Shown here one piece after another: positions 1 through 7,333 of a stretch of 15,163 nucleotides of DNA. A model generated the notes under the pieces. It was not told the DNA's origin. It was given only the letters and a program-made list of their open reading frames with translations, and did not search any database. Positions within the stretch are counted from its first letter, which is position 1, and each line of letters opens with the position of its first letter. A program made the translations under genes and the position numbers. The DNA comes from JBDNFP01 sp041689775 (GTDB taxonomy: Bacteria > Bacteroidota > Bacteroidia > Cytophagales > Spirosomataceae): NCBI GenBank assembly GCA_041689775.1, contig JBDNFP010000064.1, forward strand, positions 1 through 15,163, given 5' to 3'.

Positions 1-829
1 ATACAACGCCATTGTAAATGCTTTTCACCACGAGGCACTACTAGCAATGGAACGCATTGCTAGTAAATTAGGAAAGCAGGACGATGTCATTTTTTACCAA
101 AAACGGGCTCAGCAGGTCAAGATCGCTTTTCAGAGTACGTTCATTGATTCTAAAACGGGTTTAGTACGCGATGGCGAAGGTACCGACCACTCGTCCCTGC
201 ACGCCAATATGTTTGCGCTGGCTTTTGGTATGGTACCTGAGAAAAACCACGCGCGGGTACTGGCCCATATTCAGGCCAAAGGCATGGCTGCGAGTGTGTA
301 CGGATCGCAGTTTTTGCTAGATGCGCTCTATAACGCCAATGAGACCAAATACGCCCTCTCGCTCCTGACCGATACCGGACTACGTAGCTGGTACAACATG
401 ATCCGGACCGGCTCTACCATTACCACAGAAGCCTGGGATACGCGCTTCAAGTCCAATCAGGATTGGAACCACGCCTGGGGGGCGGCCCCGGCCAATCTGA
501 TCGTTCGTAAATTGATGGGTGTGGAGCCAATCACACCTGCCTTTGGCACCATTCAGATCAAGCCTCAGCCCGACACCCTCCGGCAGGCCACGCTGGACTA
601 TACCACGCTACGCGGGGTTGTAAAAGTTAGTTTTGAAAACACTCCGAGGCGTTTCCAGCTTAGCACCACACTACCCGCCAATACCACGGGCACAGTTTAC
701 CTGCCCCGCAAGAATGCAAAAGGTGTCGTATATCAGGATGGAAAGGCCATTAAGGCTACCGTTGATGGAGCTTTCTGGAAAATAGAATCCGTGGGATCGG
801 GAAGTAATGTGTGGGAGGTGAGGGATTAG
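1..829 (+). CDS. Alpha-L-rhamnosidase (GH78), C-terminal part
   Basis: The reading frame is open from base 2, so the gene starts outside the window and about 275 C-terminal residues are visible. They match the end of glycoside hydrolase family 78, which removes terminal alpha-L-rhamnose from plant and microbial polysaccharides or glycosides. The visible part holds the end of the (alpha/alpha)6 catalytic barrel, with the run TTEAWD near base 425 and NQDWNHAWGAAP soon after. The Glu of TTEAWD is probably the family's general base, by analogy. A small beta-sandwich follows (about 530-829), usual for the GH78 C-terminal domain. The signal peptide and general acid lie outside, so export cannot be judged. 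The stop is TAG at 827-829, directly before a strong palindrome. The family call is firm; the substrate is not. Confidence 0.9.
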   Translation, partial: YNAIVNAFHHEALLAMERIASKLGKQDDVIFYQKRAQQVKIAFQSTFIDSKTGLVRDGEGTDHSSLHANMFALAFGMVPEKNHARVLAHIQAKGMAASVYGSQFLLDALYNANETKYALSLLTDTGLRSWYNMIRTGSTITTEAWDTRFKSNQDWNHAWGAAPANLIVRKLMGVEPITPAFGTIQIKPQPDTLRQATLDYTTLRGVVKVSFENTPRRFQLSTTLPANTTGTVYLPRKNAKGVVYQDGKAIKATVDGAFWKIESVGSGSNVWEVRD

Positions 830-839
830 CTATCTTGGT

Positions 840-868
840 ACCCGTCAGGTTTTGCAAACCTGACGGGT
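840..868. repeat. 29-nt REP-like perfect palindrome
   Basis: This is a perfect inverted repeat of two 13-nt arms, ACCCGTCAGGTTT and AAACCTGACGGGT, around the 3-nt loop TGC. It starts 10 bp after the rhamnosidase stop. No T-run follows on either strand, so it is not a classic intrinsic terminator, though it could slow polymerase or protect the mRNA 3' end. The 13-3-13 layout and the GGTT/AACC bases near the loop recur in the palindrome at 7969-7997, which suggests a dispersed repeat family. I recall similar palindromes from other Cytophagales genomes but could not check. Confidence 0.75.
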
Positions 869-996
869 CGCTATTAAAATTCAGGAAAGAATGAGTCTTG
901 TGTATAATTTACAGATTGAACCTCTTTACACAACTGTTTCAAAGCACTTGGACCCAACAGAAATATTAGCTCCTCTACACATCAACAATTCTCCAT

Positions 997-1700
997 TCAA
1001 GCTTCCATCGGTAGAAACGAAACATCCACGTAGTACCTCTTTTTGGGGCTTTGGGGATCAATCCATACGTGAACTAAGCGGTTGTTCAGAAAGGGAGTGG
1101 GGTCAAAGTAGAACTTTTCGCTATTAAAAAAGTATGTTTTTCGATCTTCTGGATTAAGCCATTCAGCCCTGACACAGAACTCGGTTTGTGAGCCATTGGA
1201 TTGGATTATAGCTATTTCAGCCCGGCCCGGCAACTCCACCATTCTACCCGTTTTGGGTAATTCTTTGCGGAGTCGTTCCAAATTAATGGCTAAGTAGATG
1301 TTACCAATTCCTATTGACAGAAAAAGTAGCCCAAAGCCTCCGACGATGGTGAATAGTCCCCACATCTCCATGAAACCTTCGATAACGGCCGAAGAAGGTT
1401 TCCCCGGTTCGTAGCGCACTTTTACGGGTTCGCCTACGTCATAGGAAGCCGGACTGGAACCGACTTGAGACCTGAAAAACTGGTCCTGTCCGGCGGCATC
1501 CTTGTATTCGACTACCGGATATACGTTCTCTCACCTTTGGATGAATAGCTGGATTCCAGTTCGCTTACCACACCGTCGGCCACGATAGAGCGGGCCAAAA
1601 ATTCCCGATGCCCAATGAATAGATAAATTGCAATTCCCACTGCAATAGCACCCCACAGCGTACAGTGTATCTTTATATTTCTTTCGTATCTTTTTCTCAT
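997..1700 (-). pseudogene. DUF3592-like two-TM membrane protein, frameshifted
   Basis: Two pieces in different frames form one protein of about 234 residues. The N-terminal piece (1700 to 1512) has a basic start, MRKRYERNIK, and a membrane helix (GAIAVGIAIYLFIGH). It runs into TAG shortly after ...SSKGERTY. The other frame continues as YPVVEYKDAAGQDQFF, then VGSSPASYDVGEPVKVRYEP, a second helix (LFTIVGGFGLLFLSIG) and a C-terminal domain ending FLPMEA. The order TM, 'YYPVVEY', 'VGSSPxxYxVGExVxVxY', TM is typical of DUF3592 proteins, whose function is unknown. One missing base near 1521-1523 explains the break: restoring it gives T-Y-Y-P-V-V-E-Y. The remainder of the gene is well preserved, so the loss is recent or a sequencing error. 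If translated as is, only a 62-aa single-helix peptide results. Confidence 0.75.
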
Positions 1701-1730
1701 TGGATTTGTCTTTTTCTCATTGGATTTGAC
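1691..1730. repeat. 20-bp tandem duplication over a start codon
   Basis: Bases 1691-1710 and 1711-1730 are two copies of a 20-bp unit (TTTTTCTCATTGGATTTG plus two bases), differing only at 1709/1729 (T or A). On the minus strand each copy carries ATGAGAAAAAG. The downstream copy supplies the start of the DUF3592-like gene at 1700. The upstream copy gives a second ATG at 1720, which opens a 7-codon ORF (MRKRQIQ) whose TGA overlaps the true start as ATGA. Confidence 0.85.
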
Positions 1731-1833
1731 TTTACCTTAATCAAAAAAAGAAAACTACTGATAATCAGCGACAAAAGAACTGAAAAATGAGTGTACGGTC
1801 AGAAAAACCTTGTTGCCGGAACGGCTGGTATAC

Positions 1834-2712
1834 TCACAACCCCGCATCATCCGATGCTCCCTGCGCCAGGGCCGTCCAGTCGAGATTTTCCCGCCCTTTG
1901 GCAATGGCCGACAACAGGCGGTCACGGAGCATACTAGCAAGTGGCATAGGCGCCTGCACGGCCGAGGACGCTTCGAGTACCAAATTAAGATCTTTCAATC
2001 CCAGCGGGAGCTTGAAGCCTACTGGTTCGTACGTGTTTTTAGAAATCATCTGGCCGTACCCCTGAAAAATCGGCGTTGCAAAAAGGGTTTGGGTAAACAT
2101 GTCGTACATGGCTTGCCGGGGCACGCCATTCTTTTCACCCATCGTGAATGCCTCCGCCATCATTTCCATACTAGCCGCAATCATGAAGTTACCGGCCAGT
2201 TTCACCACATTAGCCGCACTTACCTCATCACCGAAGTCAAAGTAACCTTTAACCGAAGGCGCTATAATGCTTTTGGCCCGCTCTTTGGCACTTGCTTCGC
2301 CCGATACACAAAGATTACCGATCCGGGCAGTAACAGCATCCGGACGGGCAAAAATCGGGGCTGAAACATAGGCTACGCCGTGCGCAGCGTGCATCTCAGC
2401 CTGCCGTCTTGCCGTGGCGGGAGAAATGGTACTCATTGAAATATGGAGTCCGGCGGCGCCAAGCTTTTTTACTACTTCCTCAGTCACGGTGGCTTCCAAA
2501 GCAGCATCATCAGCTAGTACTGTTACAATAACACCACCGGGCGAAACGGCCTGCTCTGCGCTTTCAGCTTCCCTAGCTCCGAGCTCGATTAATGACTGGG
2601 CTTTGCCAGCCGTACGGTTCCAAACCGTTACTTCATGGCCATCTTGAATAAGGTTAGCCGCAATGGGAGTGCCCAAGCTCCCCAAGCCCATAAATGCTAT
2701 TTTTTCTGACAT
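1834..2712 (-). CDS. NAD(P)-dependent beta-hydroxyacid dehydrogenase family oxidoreductase
   Basis: This is a complete 292-aa protein with an ATG start, the usual length for the 3-hydroxyisobutyrate / 6-phosphogluconate dehydrogenase-like family, which oxidises or reduces small beta-hydroxyacids or aldehydes in the cytosol. The Rossmann motif GLGSLG is at residues 9-14. WNRT at 31-34 follows beta-2, and its Arg suggests NADP rather than NAD. The catalytic Lys and partner Asn are K171 and N175 in VVKLAGNFM, followed by an all-helical C-terminal domain. The usual substrate loop DAPVSGG reads YVSAPIFARPDAV, a variant subgroup, so the substrate cannot be named. It lies 82 bp downstream of the barrel gene on the same strand, with no clear terminator between them. 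A metabolic link to that gene is not evident. Confidence 0.85.
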   Translation of the reverse strand: MSEKIAFMGLGSLGTPIAANLIQDGHEVTVWNRTAGKAQSLIELGAREAESAEQAVSPGGVIVTVLADDAALEATVTEEVVKKLGAAGLHISMSTISPATARRQAEMHAAHGVAYVSAPIFARPDAVTARIGNLCVSGEASAKERAKSIIAPSVKGYFDFGDEVSAANVVKLAGNFMIAASMEMMAEAFTMGEKNGVPRQAMYDMFTQTLFATPIFQGYGQMISKNTYEPVGFKLPLGLKDLNLVLEASSAVQAPMPLASMLRDRLLSAIAKGRENLDWTALAQGASDDAGL

Positions 2713-2794
2713 CGTTTTTTAGGTTTGTTGCAAAACGAATTTTAGATGAGGTGGAAGATATCAAATTTCGGTTGAAAAACGAATATACCTTTTA

Positions 2795-5533
2795 TCATTG
2801 GTCAGGCGAAGCCCCCTTTTTCCATTTATCTGCATAAAATGTCAAACTCAGCATGACGTACCTCGGCATCCGGTTTACGAACTGCTCGCTACGGGTGTTG
2901 GTAGCGATATAGTTAGTAAAGTCGTTCTCTACGTTCAATAAATTATGGGCAGTAAGCGAAGCCCTGAGTCTTTTAGAGGCTAGAAAATAGTGGTAGGCCG
3001 TGAGATTCAAAATATGGTAGCTTACGGGTGGAGTAGTAGCATTGAAGCTCAGATAGGCAGTATTCTGGACTTCCAAGAATGTGTTTTCCGACCAATTATA
3101 CTCGGCCTTGATTTTGATATCCCCCCGAAAACTATTGGCGGCTTTCTGGTATTGCTGCCGGAAGGTGTTGGCGCGAAAGTCCGATTTCACCGATAGCTTT
3201 TTCGAGATTTTCCAATTCAAATTTCCTGATAAGAACGCGAAATAATTATCAAAGACTTGACGATTCTGATTGGAAATAATATTGTTTTGCTGCCACCCTA
3301 GGTAGGCAAAGAGAAACACATTGTAAGGTTTGCTAGTAGTGAATTTCGTCCAGAACAGATTTACATTTGCTTGTTGTGCCGGATACCCTTGCCGGAAAGT
3401 TTGAAAGATAAAGCCTTGCGTGGTCAAATTATTAGAAAATAAGACGGGATTTGTTTGGTATTCGTATTTCAGACCAGCGGAGAACAAATGCCCGCTCTCG
3501 GTGGAATTAGAATATTGTACTTCAGCTCGGGAGAGAGGATAGGGCTGCAGGCCAGAGTTTCCGGCCCTCACTAACTGCACGTTGGAACTGTCAACGACCG
3601 GAAACAACCTCGGGTAAGGAACCTGATTATTGATGAGATTGTAGCGTAACTCAACCTTGCCATTCCCGCTTCCTTTGTACTGCGCATAAAACTGTGGCAA
3701 CAGCCTGACTTGGTGAAAAGTTTGGGTTGCTCCATCCTCCGTTTTACGGCTTCCCCGCCAGTCCCATAAGCCCGCCCCTAGCCTGAGGGTCAGGCTTGTG
3801 CCTTTGAAAAGCGTATTGAAGCTGTACGTTTGTTGCTGATCCTTCATGGTAAACTGCCCGATGCCTAAGTCGGGTCTTGCGAGTTCATATCCAATTCGAG
3901 TTGAATCGTATTGAAAGCCCTCCTGTCGAACCGTGTTGCGCTCCAAATCGAAGTTTCCCCGCCACTCGGCAAGCCAGCGCCGGGCAATGGGTTGGGCGTA
4001 GACAAGCTGTCCGTTAAACGCCTGGGAAAAGTTAGTTCGGTCGATAAGATTATCGTTAGAAAACTGTCCCCCCGTTAATCCCCGCCATTGATTTTGGTAG
4101 GTTTGGCCAAAACCCGACGTACTTAGCGAGTGACTCGCATAGGCAGAGAGCACCTGAGCGGGCTTACCTGGGCGGTGCGTCCAAGCCACTTGCTGGTCGG
4201 TGATGATCGTATTTGTGTTATTGATTTCATTTCTCGCCAGGGAGGTATTGACCAGTCGTGCGGTGTCCAGCATATTTACAATCGTTTGGTCGTCGTCGAT
4301 TCGCTGACCAATGCGCCGGTAATTCAGCCGGGTGCCCAGCCGCCAGCTATTCCGGTCGTTGGGCCGCAGGGTACCGTTTACTGCTGACCAAATGTTGGTA
4401 TTGTCATTCTGGTCGGAGCGGGACTGCCGGATTGTTTGCTCGACGCTTCCCAAAGTGATAGTCTGGCGGGAGTCGTTTAAAAGCAATTGTCGGGAATGAT
4501 CGGCCACGGCGAAAGCAATCCACTCTTGCTTTTCGGAAGAAGTGCTATAGTTCAAGCCTCCGCTTGTGGCAGACGATACGCCCTCGCTGCGGTTGTCGGA
4601 GGGGAGGTTTTGGGATTGTTCCCGGCTAAAACGCCGCGAGGAACCCTGCGAAGCTAAATCGCTGATAGAATAGGCCCCGTCAATGCTTCCCAGCAACGCT
4701 TTATTGATAAACCAGGTTTCTTGTTGTTCGCTCAGGAGCCGCTCATTGGTATTGTTGGCGTTGAAAAAACTGCTGAAAAACCGCTTGCCGTTCAGCACAT
4801 TGTATTGGACGGGTAGCGCGTAGCGGCGGTATGTCCCCAAGCCCACCCCCATGCTGCCGTATTGTCCTTGCTTTTTGTCAGCTTTGAGCTTGATGTTCAT
4901 GTTCACGCTCGACTGCCCCGCGTTGTCGGTCACTTCGAGTTGCTGCACCATTTCCGAGCGCAATACCTCCAAAGTGGCTTTTGGGTTGCCACCAAAAATA
5001 GGCTTGCCATCGACGGTTATTTTTTCCACATTTTTGCCCATTACCGTTACCTGCCCATTGTCCCCAACCATGACGCCCGGCACTCTTTCCAGCAATTGGC
5101 TGGCCGGGGCAAAGGGGCGGGTCTGGATGCTGTCAGTTCTTATGACGAGCGTATCGCCCTTGTAGCGAAAGGGTTCATTGGGTTTTATTTTAACCTCTTT
5201 GAGCTCAATGACCTTTTCTTTAATCGCAATAGCTAGGCTCGTCTTCTGCCCTAAGCTGTCGATTCGGAATGTGCGTTGGAAGGTCTGGTATCCCGCTACC
5301 TCGATCGTTATTGTACCATAGGCAGATGGGGAGAGTTTCAAGGAAATACAGGTGTCTTTGGCAGGGAAGTTTGAAAATTGGCCTTGCCAGGTTAGTGTGG
5401 CTATAGCCTCGGTGTTTTGTGGTTGGAAGCTAAGACAAAAAATAACCTTACCAGAAATCTGTGCGCAGACATCTGGCAAGGTTAATAGTAAGGTAAAGGT
5501 TATTAATAGTAACTTAGTTAGTCCATTCAACAA
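2795..5533 (-). CDS. TonB-receptor-like outer-membrane beta-barrel protein
   Basis: This 912-aa outer-membrane protein has a signal peptide (about residues 1-24, hydrophobic LLLITFTLLLTL, cleavage near VCA-Q). A carboxypeptidase-regulatory-like domain follows (about 26-95). A plug-like domain with ASQLLERVPGVMVGDNGQVT and KITVDGKPIFGG spans about 130-215, and the rest is a long beta-barrel rich in aromatic and Asn/Ser/Thr strands, ending VMLSLTFYADKW. This matches the Bacteroidota 'outer membrane beta-barrel' relatives of SusC/TonB-dependent receptors. No SusD neighbour is present, so glycan import is not implied. The frame has no ATG near the signal peptide. TTG at 5533 or 5530 is the best start, since an in-frame TGA lies about 24 nt upstream. 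It sits 36 bp behind the 88-aa secreted protein and may share its transcript. The cargo is unknown. Confidence 0.85.
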   Translation of the reverse strand: MLNGLTKLLLITFTLLLTLPDVCAQISGKVIFCLSFQPQNTEAIATLTWQGQFSNFPAKDTCISLKLSPSAYGTITIEVAGYQTFQRTFRIDSLGQKTSLAIAIKEKVIELKEVKIKPNEPFRYKGDTLVIRTDSIQTRPFAPASQLLERVPGVMVGDNGQVTVMGKNVEKITVDGKPIFGGNPKATLEVLRSEMVQQLEVTDNAGQSSVNMNIKLKADKKQGQYGSMGVGLGTYRRYALPVQYNVLNGKRFFSSFFNANNTNERLLSEQQETWFINKALLGSIDGAYSISDLASQGSSRRFSREQSQNLPSDNRSEGVSSATSGGLNYSTSSEKQEWIAFAVADHSRQLLLNDSRQTITLGSVEQTIRQSRSDQNDNTNIWSAVNGTLRPNDRNSWRLGTRLNYRRIGQRIDDDQTIVNMLDTARLVNTSLARNEINNTNTIITDQQVAWTHRPGKPAQVLSAYASHSLSTSGFGQTYQNQWRGLTGGQFSNDNLIDRTNFSQAFNGQLVYAQPIARRWLAEWRGNFDLERNTVRQEGFQYDSTRIGYELARPDLGIGQFTMKDQQQTYSFNTLFKGTSLTLRLGAGLWDWRGSRKTEDGATQTFHQVRLLPQFYAQYKGSGNGKVELRYNLINNQVPYPRLFPVVDSSNVQLVRAGNSGLQPYPLSRAEVQYSNSTESGHLFSAGLKYEYQTNPVLFSNNLTTQGFIFQTFRQGYPAQQANVNLFWTKFTTSKPYNVFLFAYLGWQQNNIISNQNRQVFDNYFAFLSGNLNWKISKKLSVKSDFRANTFRQQYQKAANSFRGDIKIKAEYNWSENTFLEVQNTAYLSFNATTPPVSYHILNLTAYHYFLASKRLRASLTAHNLLNVENDFTNYIATNTRSEQFVNRMPRYVMLSLTFYADKWKKGASPDQ
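5444..5483. repeat. 40-bp imperfect palindrome inside signal-peptide region
   Basis: The outer arms AACCTTACCAGA and TCTGGCAAGGTT pair with one mismatch, followed inward by two mismatches, a TCTG/CAGA stem and the loop TGCG. The palindrome covers codons about 17-30 of the barrel gene. Because of the symmetry, both strands encode nearly the same peptide: LPDVCAQISGKV in the gene and LPEICAQTSGKV antisense. In mRNA it would form a hairpin about 50 nt after the start codon. Confidence 0.75.
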
Positions 5534-5569
5534 AATATACTTTATTATTGGGTTTCAGCTACTTTACTA

Positions 5570-5836
5570 CTATCTCAAATCGACCACTTTCAGGTCACTT
5601 CTGATCTCATTTCCTGTATTAGAATCACAATAAATCCTCTCTTCTACCAGCCAAGAACTGCTAACGTAATGAAAGTCAAGACCACACAGATATTCGCCTA
5701 CCTGGACTTTTTGCTTAAAAGCAGCTCCTTTATGGAGGGCTCCTTTTGACGACTCAGATGAAGACGCCGTTTTTGTTTTGGCATACCCAACCGACAACCC
5801 AAATAAGCACAATACGAGCATACATAGCTTTTTCAT
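5570..5836 (-). CDS. Small secreted protein of unknown function
   Basis: This is an 88-aa protein with an ATG start and a clear signal peptide (MKKLCMLVLCLFGLSVGYA, cleavage before KTK), so it is probably periplasmic or exported. A Ser/Lys-rich linker follows (about 20-40). The short C-terminal part has two cysteines, in EYLCGLDF and RIYCDSNTG, that could form a disulfide. I recognise no family. It is the first gene of a possible operon with the barrel protein that begins 36 bp downstream on the same strand, and a divergent 158-bp region separates it from the next gene. The size, signal peptide and context make it a believable gene, but no function can be given. Confidence 0.65.
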   Translation of the reverse strand: MKKLCMLVLCLFGLSVGYAKTKTASSSESSKGALHKGAAFKQKVQVGEYLCGLDFHYVSSSWLVEERIYCDSNTGNEIRSDLKVVDLR

Positions 5837-5994
5837 AAGATTATAAAAGTTAAGTTAAAAAAGAAAGTTTAGAATAGATTGCAACAGTGGGGTTTTTTTT
5901 CAGATTTGCAAGAGATATTGATGACTTTTTTGACAATATCTGAATGAGTTGGCTCTAAGAATAGCACGTTACAAATCAATAAGTTATACTTCAA
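5837..5994. other. Divergent intergenic region, no clear elements
   Basis: This 158-bp AT-rich spacer separates the 88-aa gene (leftward) from protein A (rightward) and must hold both promoters. I find no full TTTG/TAnnTTTG pair for either gene. The run GGGG followed by eight T at about 5889-5900 has no stem upstream and is not a terminator. Confidence 0.5.
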
Positions 5995-6918
5995 ATGAAA
6001 CCTTCAAAAAAGCTTTATTTTCTTGTAAGAGTTACCTTGGTCTGCCTCTTGTATTTCTTAGTCACACAAAAAGGGTTTCCCCAAAGCAAGAGCTTACTAG
6101 AACTGTTTGAGGGAAGGGAAATTACGACAGTCATAAATTCATCGGGCATTACGGGGGTAGGCGACGAACATAATCAGTCTAAATCAGGAGGTATTCTGAC
6201 TACTGTATCCAAAACTACCAAGCAGGACCGTCGGGTTCGGGAAGTAATTGTCATGGCCAACGGAAGAAGAGGCTGGAAGGTAACTCTTGAAGCTTTGAAA
6301 ATAGAAGTTCTCATAGACAGCGACGGCCGAAAAAGCTCCTACGATTCCGATAATGTCTTTGAAAGAGATCCGATGGCGGATGCCGTCAGTAGGCGGTATG
6401 ACCCTTTAGTAAGAAAACCCGTCCGTCTGGAGTACACTACACAAGGCAAAATATCAAAGGGAGATGTAAATAAAGCCTTTGATGAGTTTTGGAAAGGACA
6501 TATTCCTATTTTCTTCACTCCTGAGCTTTGGCAGTCGTGGGTGCTATTCCCCGAGTTGCAAAAGGTCAATCCTGCACCCAATACCTCCTGGAAAGATCAT
6601 GGTTCTACCGCGCAGATATCCTATGCTATAGAGTACACGATCACAACGATTGAGAATGATCGGGTAACGGTTCATTTCAAAGGGACAAGCACTCCTTTGA
6701 AAGGGGCAAATTCGGGTTCTGCACCTCAAGCAGCAGGCGAGAAGGGCGATCAATACGAAGGAGATCTGATCGTGGATAAAAACAATTTCTTGATCCTGGC
6801 GGCACACTATACCAGTATTTCAGAATTAGCAATTGGAACCCGAGGTGGAATTGTTTCGGTAATAAGTAAGCAAGAGTACAGTGTGGAGAATACCCTTAGC
6901 GACCTCTCTAAAAAATAG
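5995..6918 (+). CDS. Secreted protein of unknown function (paralog A)
   Basis: This is a 307-aa protein with an ATG start and an N-terminal signal/anchor (basic MKPSKK, then LVRVTLVCLLYFLV, with possible cleavage near FPQ-S). The mature part is mixed alpha/beta with recognisable blocks: RKPVRLEYTTQG, FWKGHIPIFFTPELWQSW, VTVHFKGTSTPL, YEGDLIVDKNNFLIL and the C-terminal KQEYSVENTLSDLSKK. It resembles secreted Bacteroidota proteins that measure or bind something by beta-strand sheets (DUF6263-like in feel), but I cannot assign a family. A diverged second copy (B), lacking its first 117 residues, follows about 450 bp downstream, so the gene was once tandemly duplicated. It is intact and probably functional. 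Its role is unknown. Confidence 0.8.
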   Translation: MKPSKKLYFLVRVTLVCLLYFLVTQKGFPQSKSLLELFEGREITTVINSSGITGVGDEHNQSKSGGILTTVSKTTKQDRRVREVIVMANGRRGWKVTLEALKIEVLIDSDGRKSSYDSDNVFERDPMADAVSRRYDPLVRKPVRLEYTTQGKISKGDVNKAFDEFWKGHIPIFFTPELWQSWVLFPELQKVNPAPNTSWKDHGSTAQISYAIEYTITTIENDRVTVHFKGTSTPLKGANSGSAPQAAGEKGDQYEGDLIVDKNNFLILAAHYTSISELAIGTRGGIVSVISKQEYSVENTLSDLSKK

Positions 6919-6925
6919 GCATGAA

Positions 6926-6954
6926 CCCTCCCACGGTTTTGAACTATGCCATGG
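6926..6954. repeat. Degenerate copy of the REP-like palindrome
   Basis: The stretch CCACGGTTTTGAAC and the following TATGCCATGG resemble the palindrome at 7969-7997, and both follow the stop of an A/B paralog. With 13-nt arms around TTG only 8 of 13 positions pair, so the hairpin has decayed. The shared CCACGGTT core and shared position support a common origin by duplication, but this is a weak call on its own. Confidence 0.4.
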
Positions 6955-6958
6955 ATTG

Positions 6959-6988
6959 CTACACCTGAATAGCCCCGACATTGAAACG
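6959..6988 (-). pseudogene. 30-bp echo of the carboxylase 3' end
   Basis: Read on the minus strand, these bases encode RFNVGAIQV and a stop, the same nine residues that end the carboxylase gene at 8041. All five differences in the nine sense codons are synonymous third-base changes; only the stop differs (TAG or TGA). The block follows paralog A and its palindrome, just as the carboxylase follows paralog B and its palindrome. It is best read as the surviving tip of a second carboxylase copy left by a segmental duplication. A weaker alternative is that bases 6977-6985 (GACATTGAA) belong to the IS30 remnant, as D-I-E before R-P-G-I-V-E. Confidence 0.55.
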
Positions 6989-7215
6989 TCAGCGCCCCGG
7001 GATCGTCGAACAGAAGCAACGGGTGGGCGATGTGGAGATGGATCTGGTGATCGGCAAGAATCATAAGGGTGCCCTGCTGACGATCAACGACCGGGCCACG
7101 GGGATGCTGAAAATGGGCTACGTGGAGAGCAAGGAGGCCGCCGTAGTGCAGGCTAAAGCCGTTGAGCTGCTCTTGGGCTGGAAGGAACTCCTTCATTCAG
7201 TCACCACCGAAAATG

Positions 7216-7231
7216 CGGGGCAGCCCGTGCC
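7216..7231 (+). repeat. 16-nt GC-rich hairpin insert no. 1 in IS30 remnant
   Basis: The block CGGGGCAGCCCGTGCC interrupts the IS30 codons for E-N-G-K-E-F between GAAAATG and GAAAGGAG. Removing it restores the frame. It can fold as a CGGG/CCCG stem with loop GCAG and a TGCC tail. It shares 13 of 16 bases with the block at 7334-7349. Confidence 0.75.
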
Positions 7232-7287
7232 GAAAGGAGTTTGCCTACCACAAGAAAGTCTCGGAAGAGCTCGAAGTGGACTGTTAT

Positions 7288-7302
7288 CGGCCGGCGTTCC
7301 GG
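7288..7302 (+). repeat. 15-nt GC-rich hairpin insert no. 2 in IS30 remnant
   Basis: The block CGGCCGGCGTTCCGG sits in frame between the Tyr and Phe codons of the IS30 motif YFAKPYHSWERG and adds five residues (RPAFR) not found in the family. Its last 12 bases form a CCGG/CCGG stem with tetraloop CGTT, the same 4-4-4 layout as the other two blocks, although the sequence differs. Confidence 0.6.
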
Positions 7303-7333
7303 TTTGCCAAGCCCTACCACAGCTGGGAAAGAG

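Noticed and set aside
891..1127. A 78-codon rightward ORF after the first palindrome
   Set aside because: More than half of it lies antisense to the well-recognised C-terminus of the DUF3592-like gene, and its protein looks like no family.
1697..1720. ATG at 1720 as the start of the DUF3592-like gene
   Set aside because: It is out of frame and stops after seven codons; it is a product of the 20-bp duplication.
1810..2364. Long rightward ORF opposite the dehydrogenase gene
   Set aside because: It is a shadow of a gene with clear Rossmann and catalytic motifs on the other strand.
5352..5633. A rightward ORF with a peptide similar to the barrel protein's N-terminus
   Set aside because: The similarity is explained by the 40-bp palindrome; the ORF is antisense to the barrel gene start.
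5887..5900. G-run plus T-run as a terminator
   Set aside because: There is no complementary stem upstream, and the spacer separates divergent genes that need no terminator there.
6977..6985. GACATTGAA as part of the IS30 remnant (D-I-E before R-P-G)
   Set aside because: It would need an extra small insertion to stay in frame, while the whole 30-bp block fits the carboxylase end with only synonymous changes; kept as the weaker alternative.
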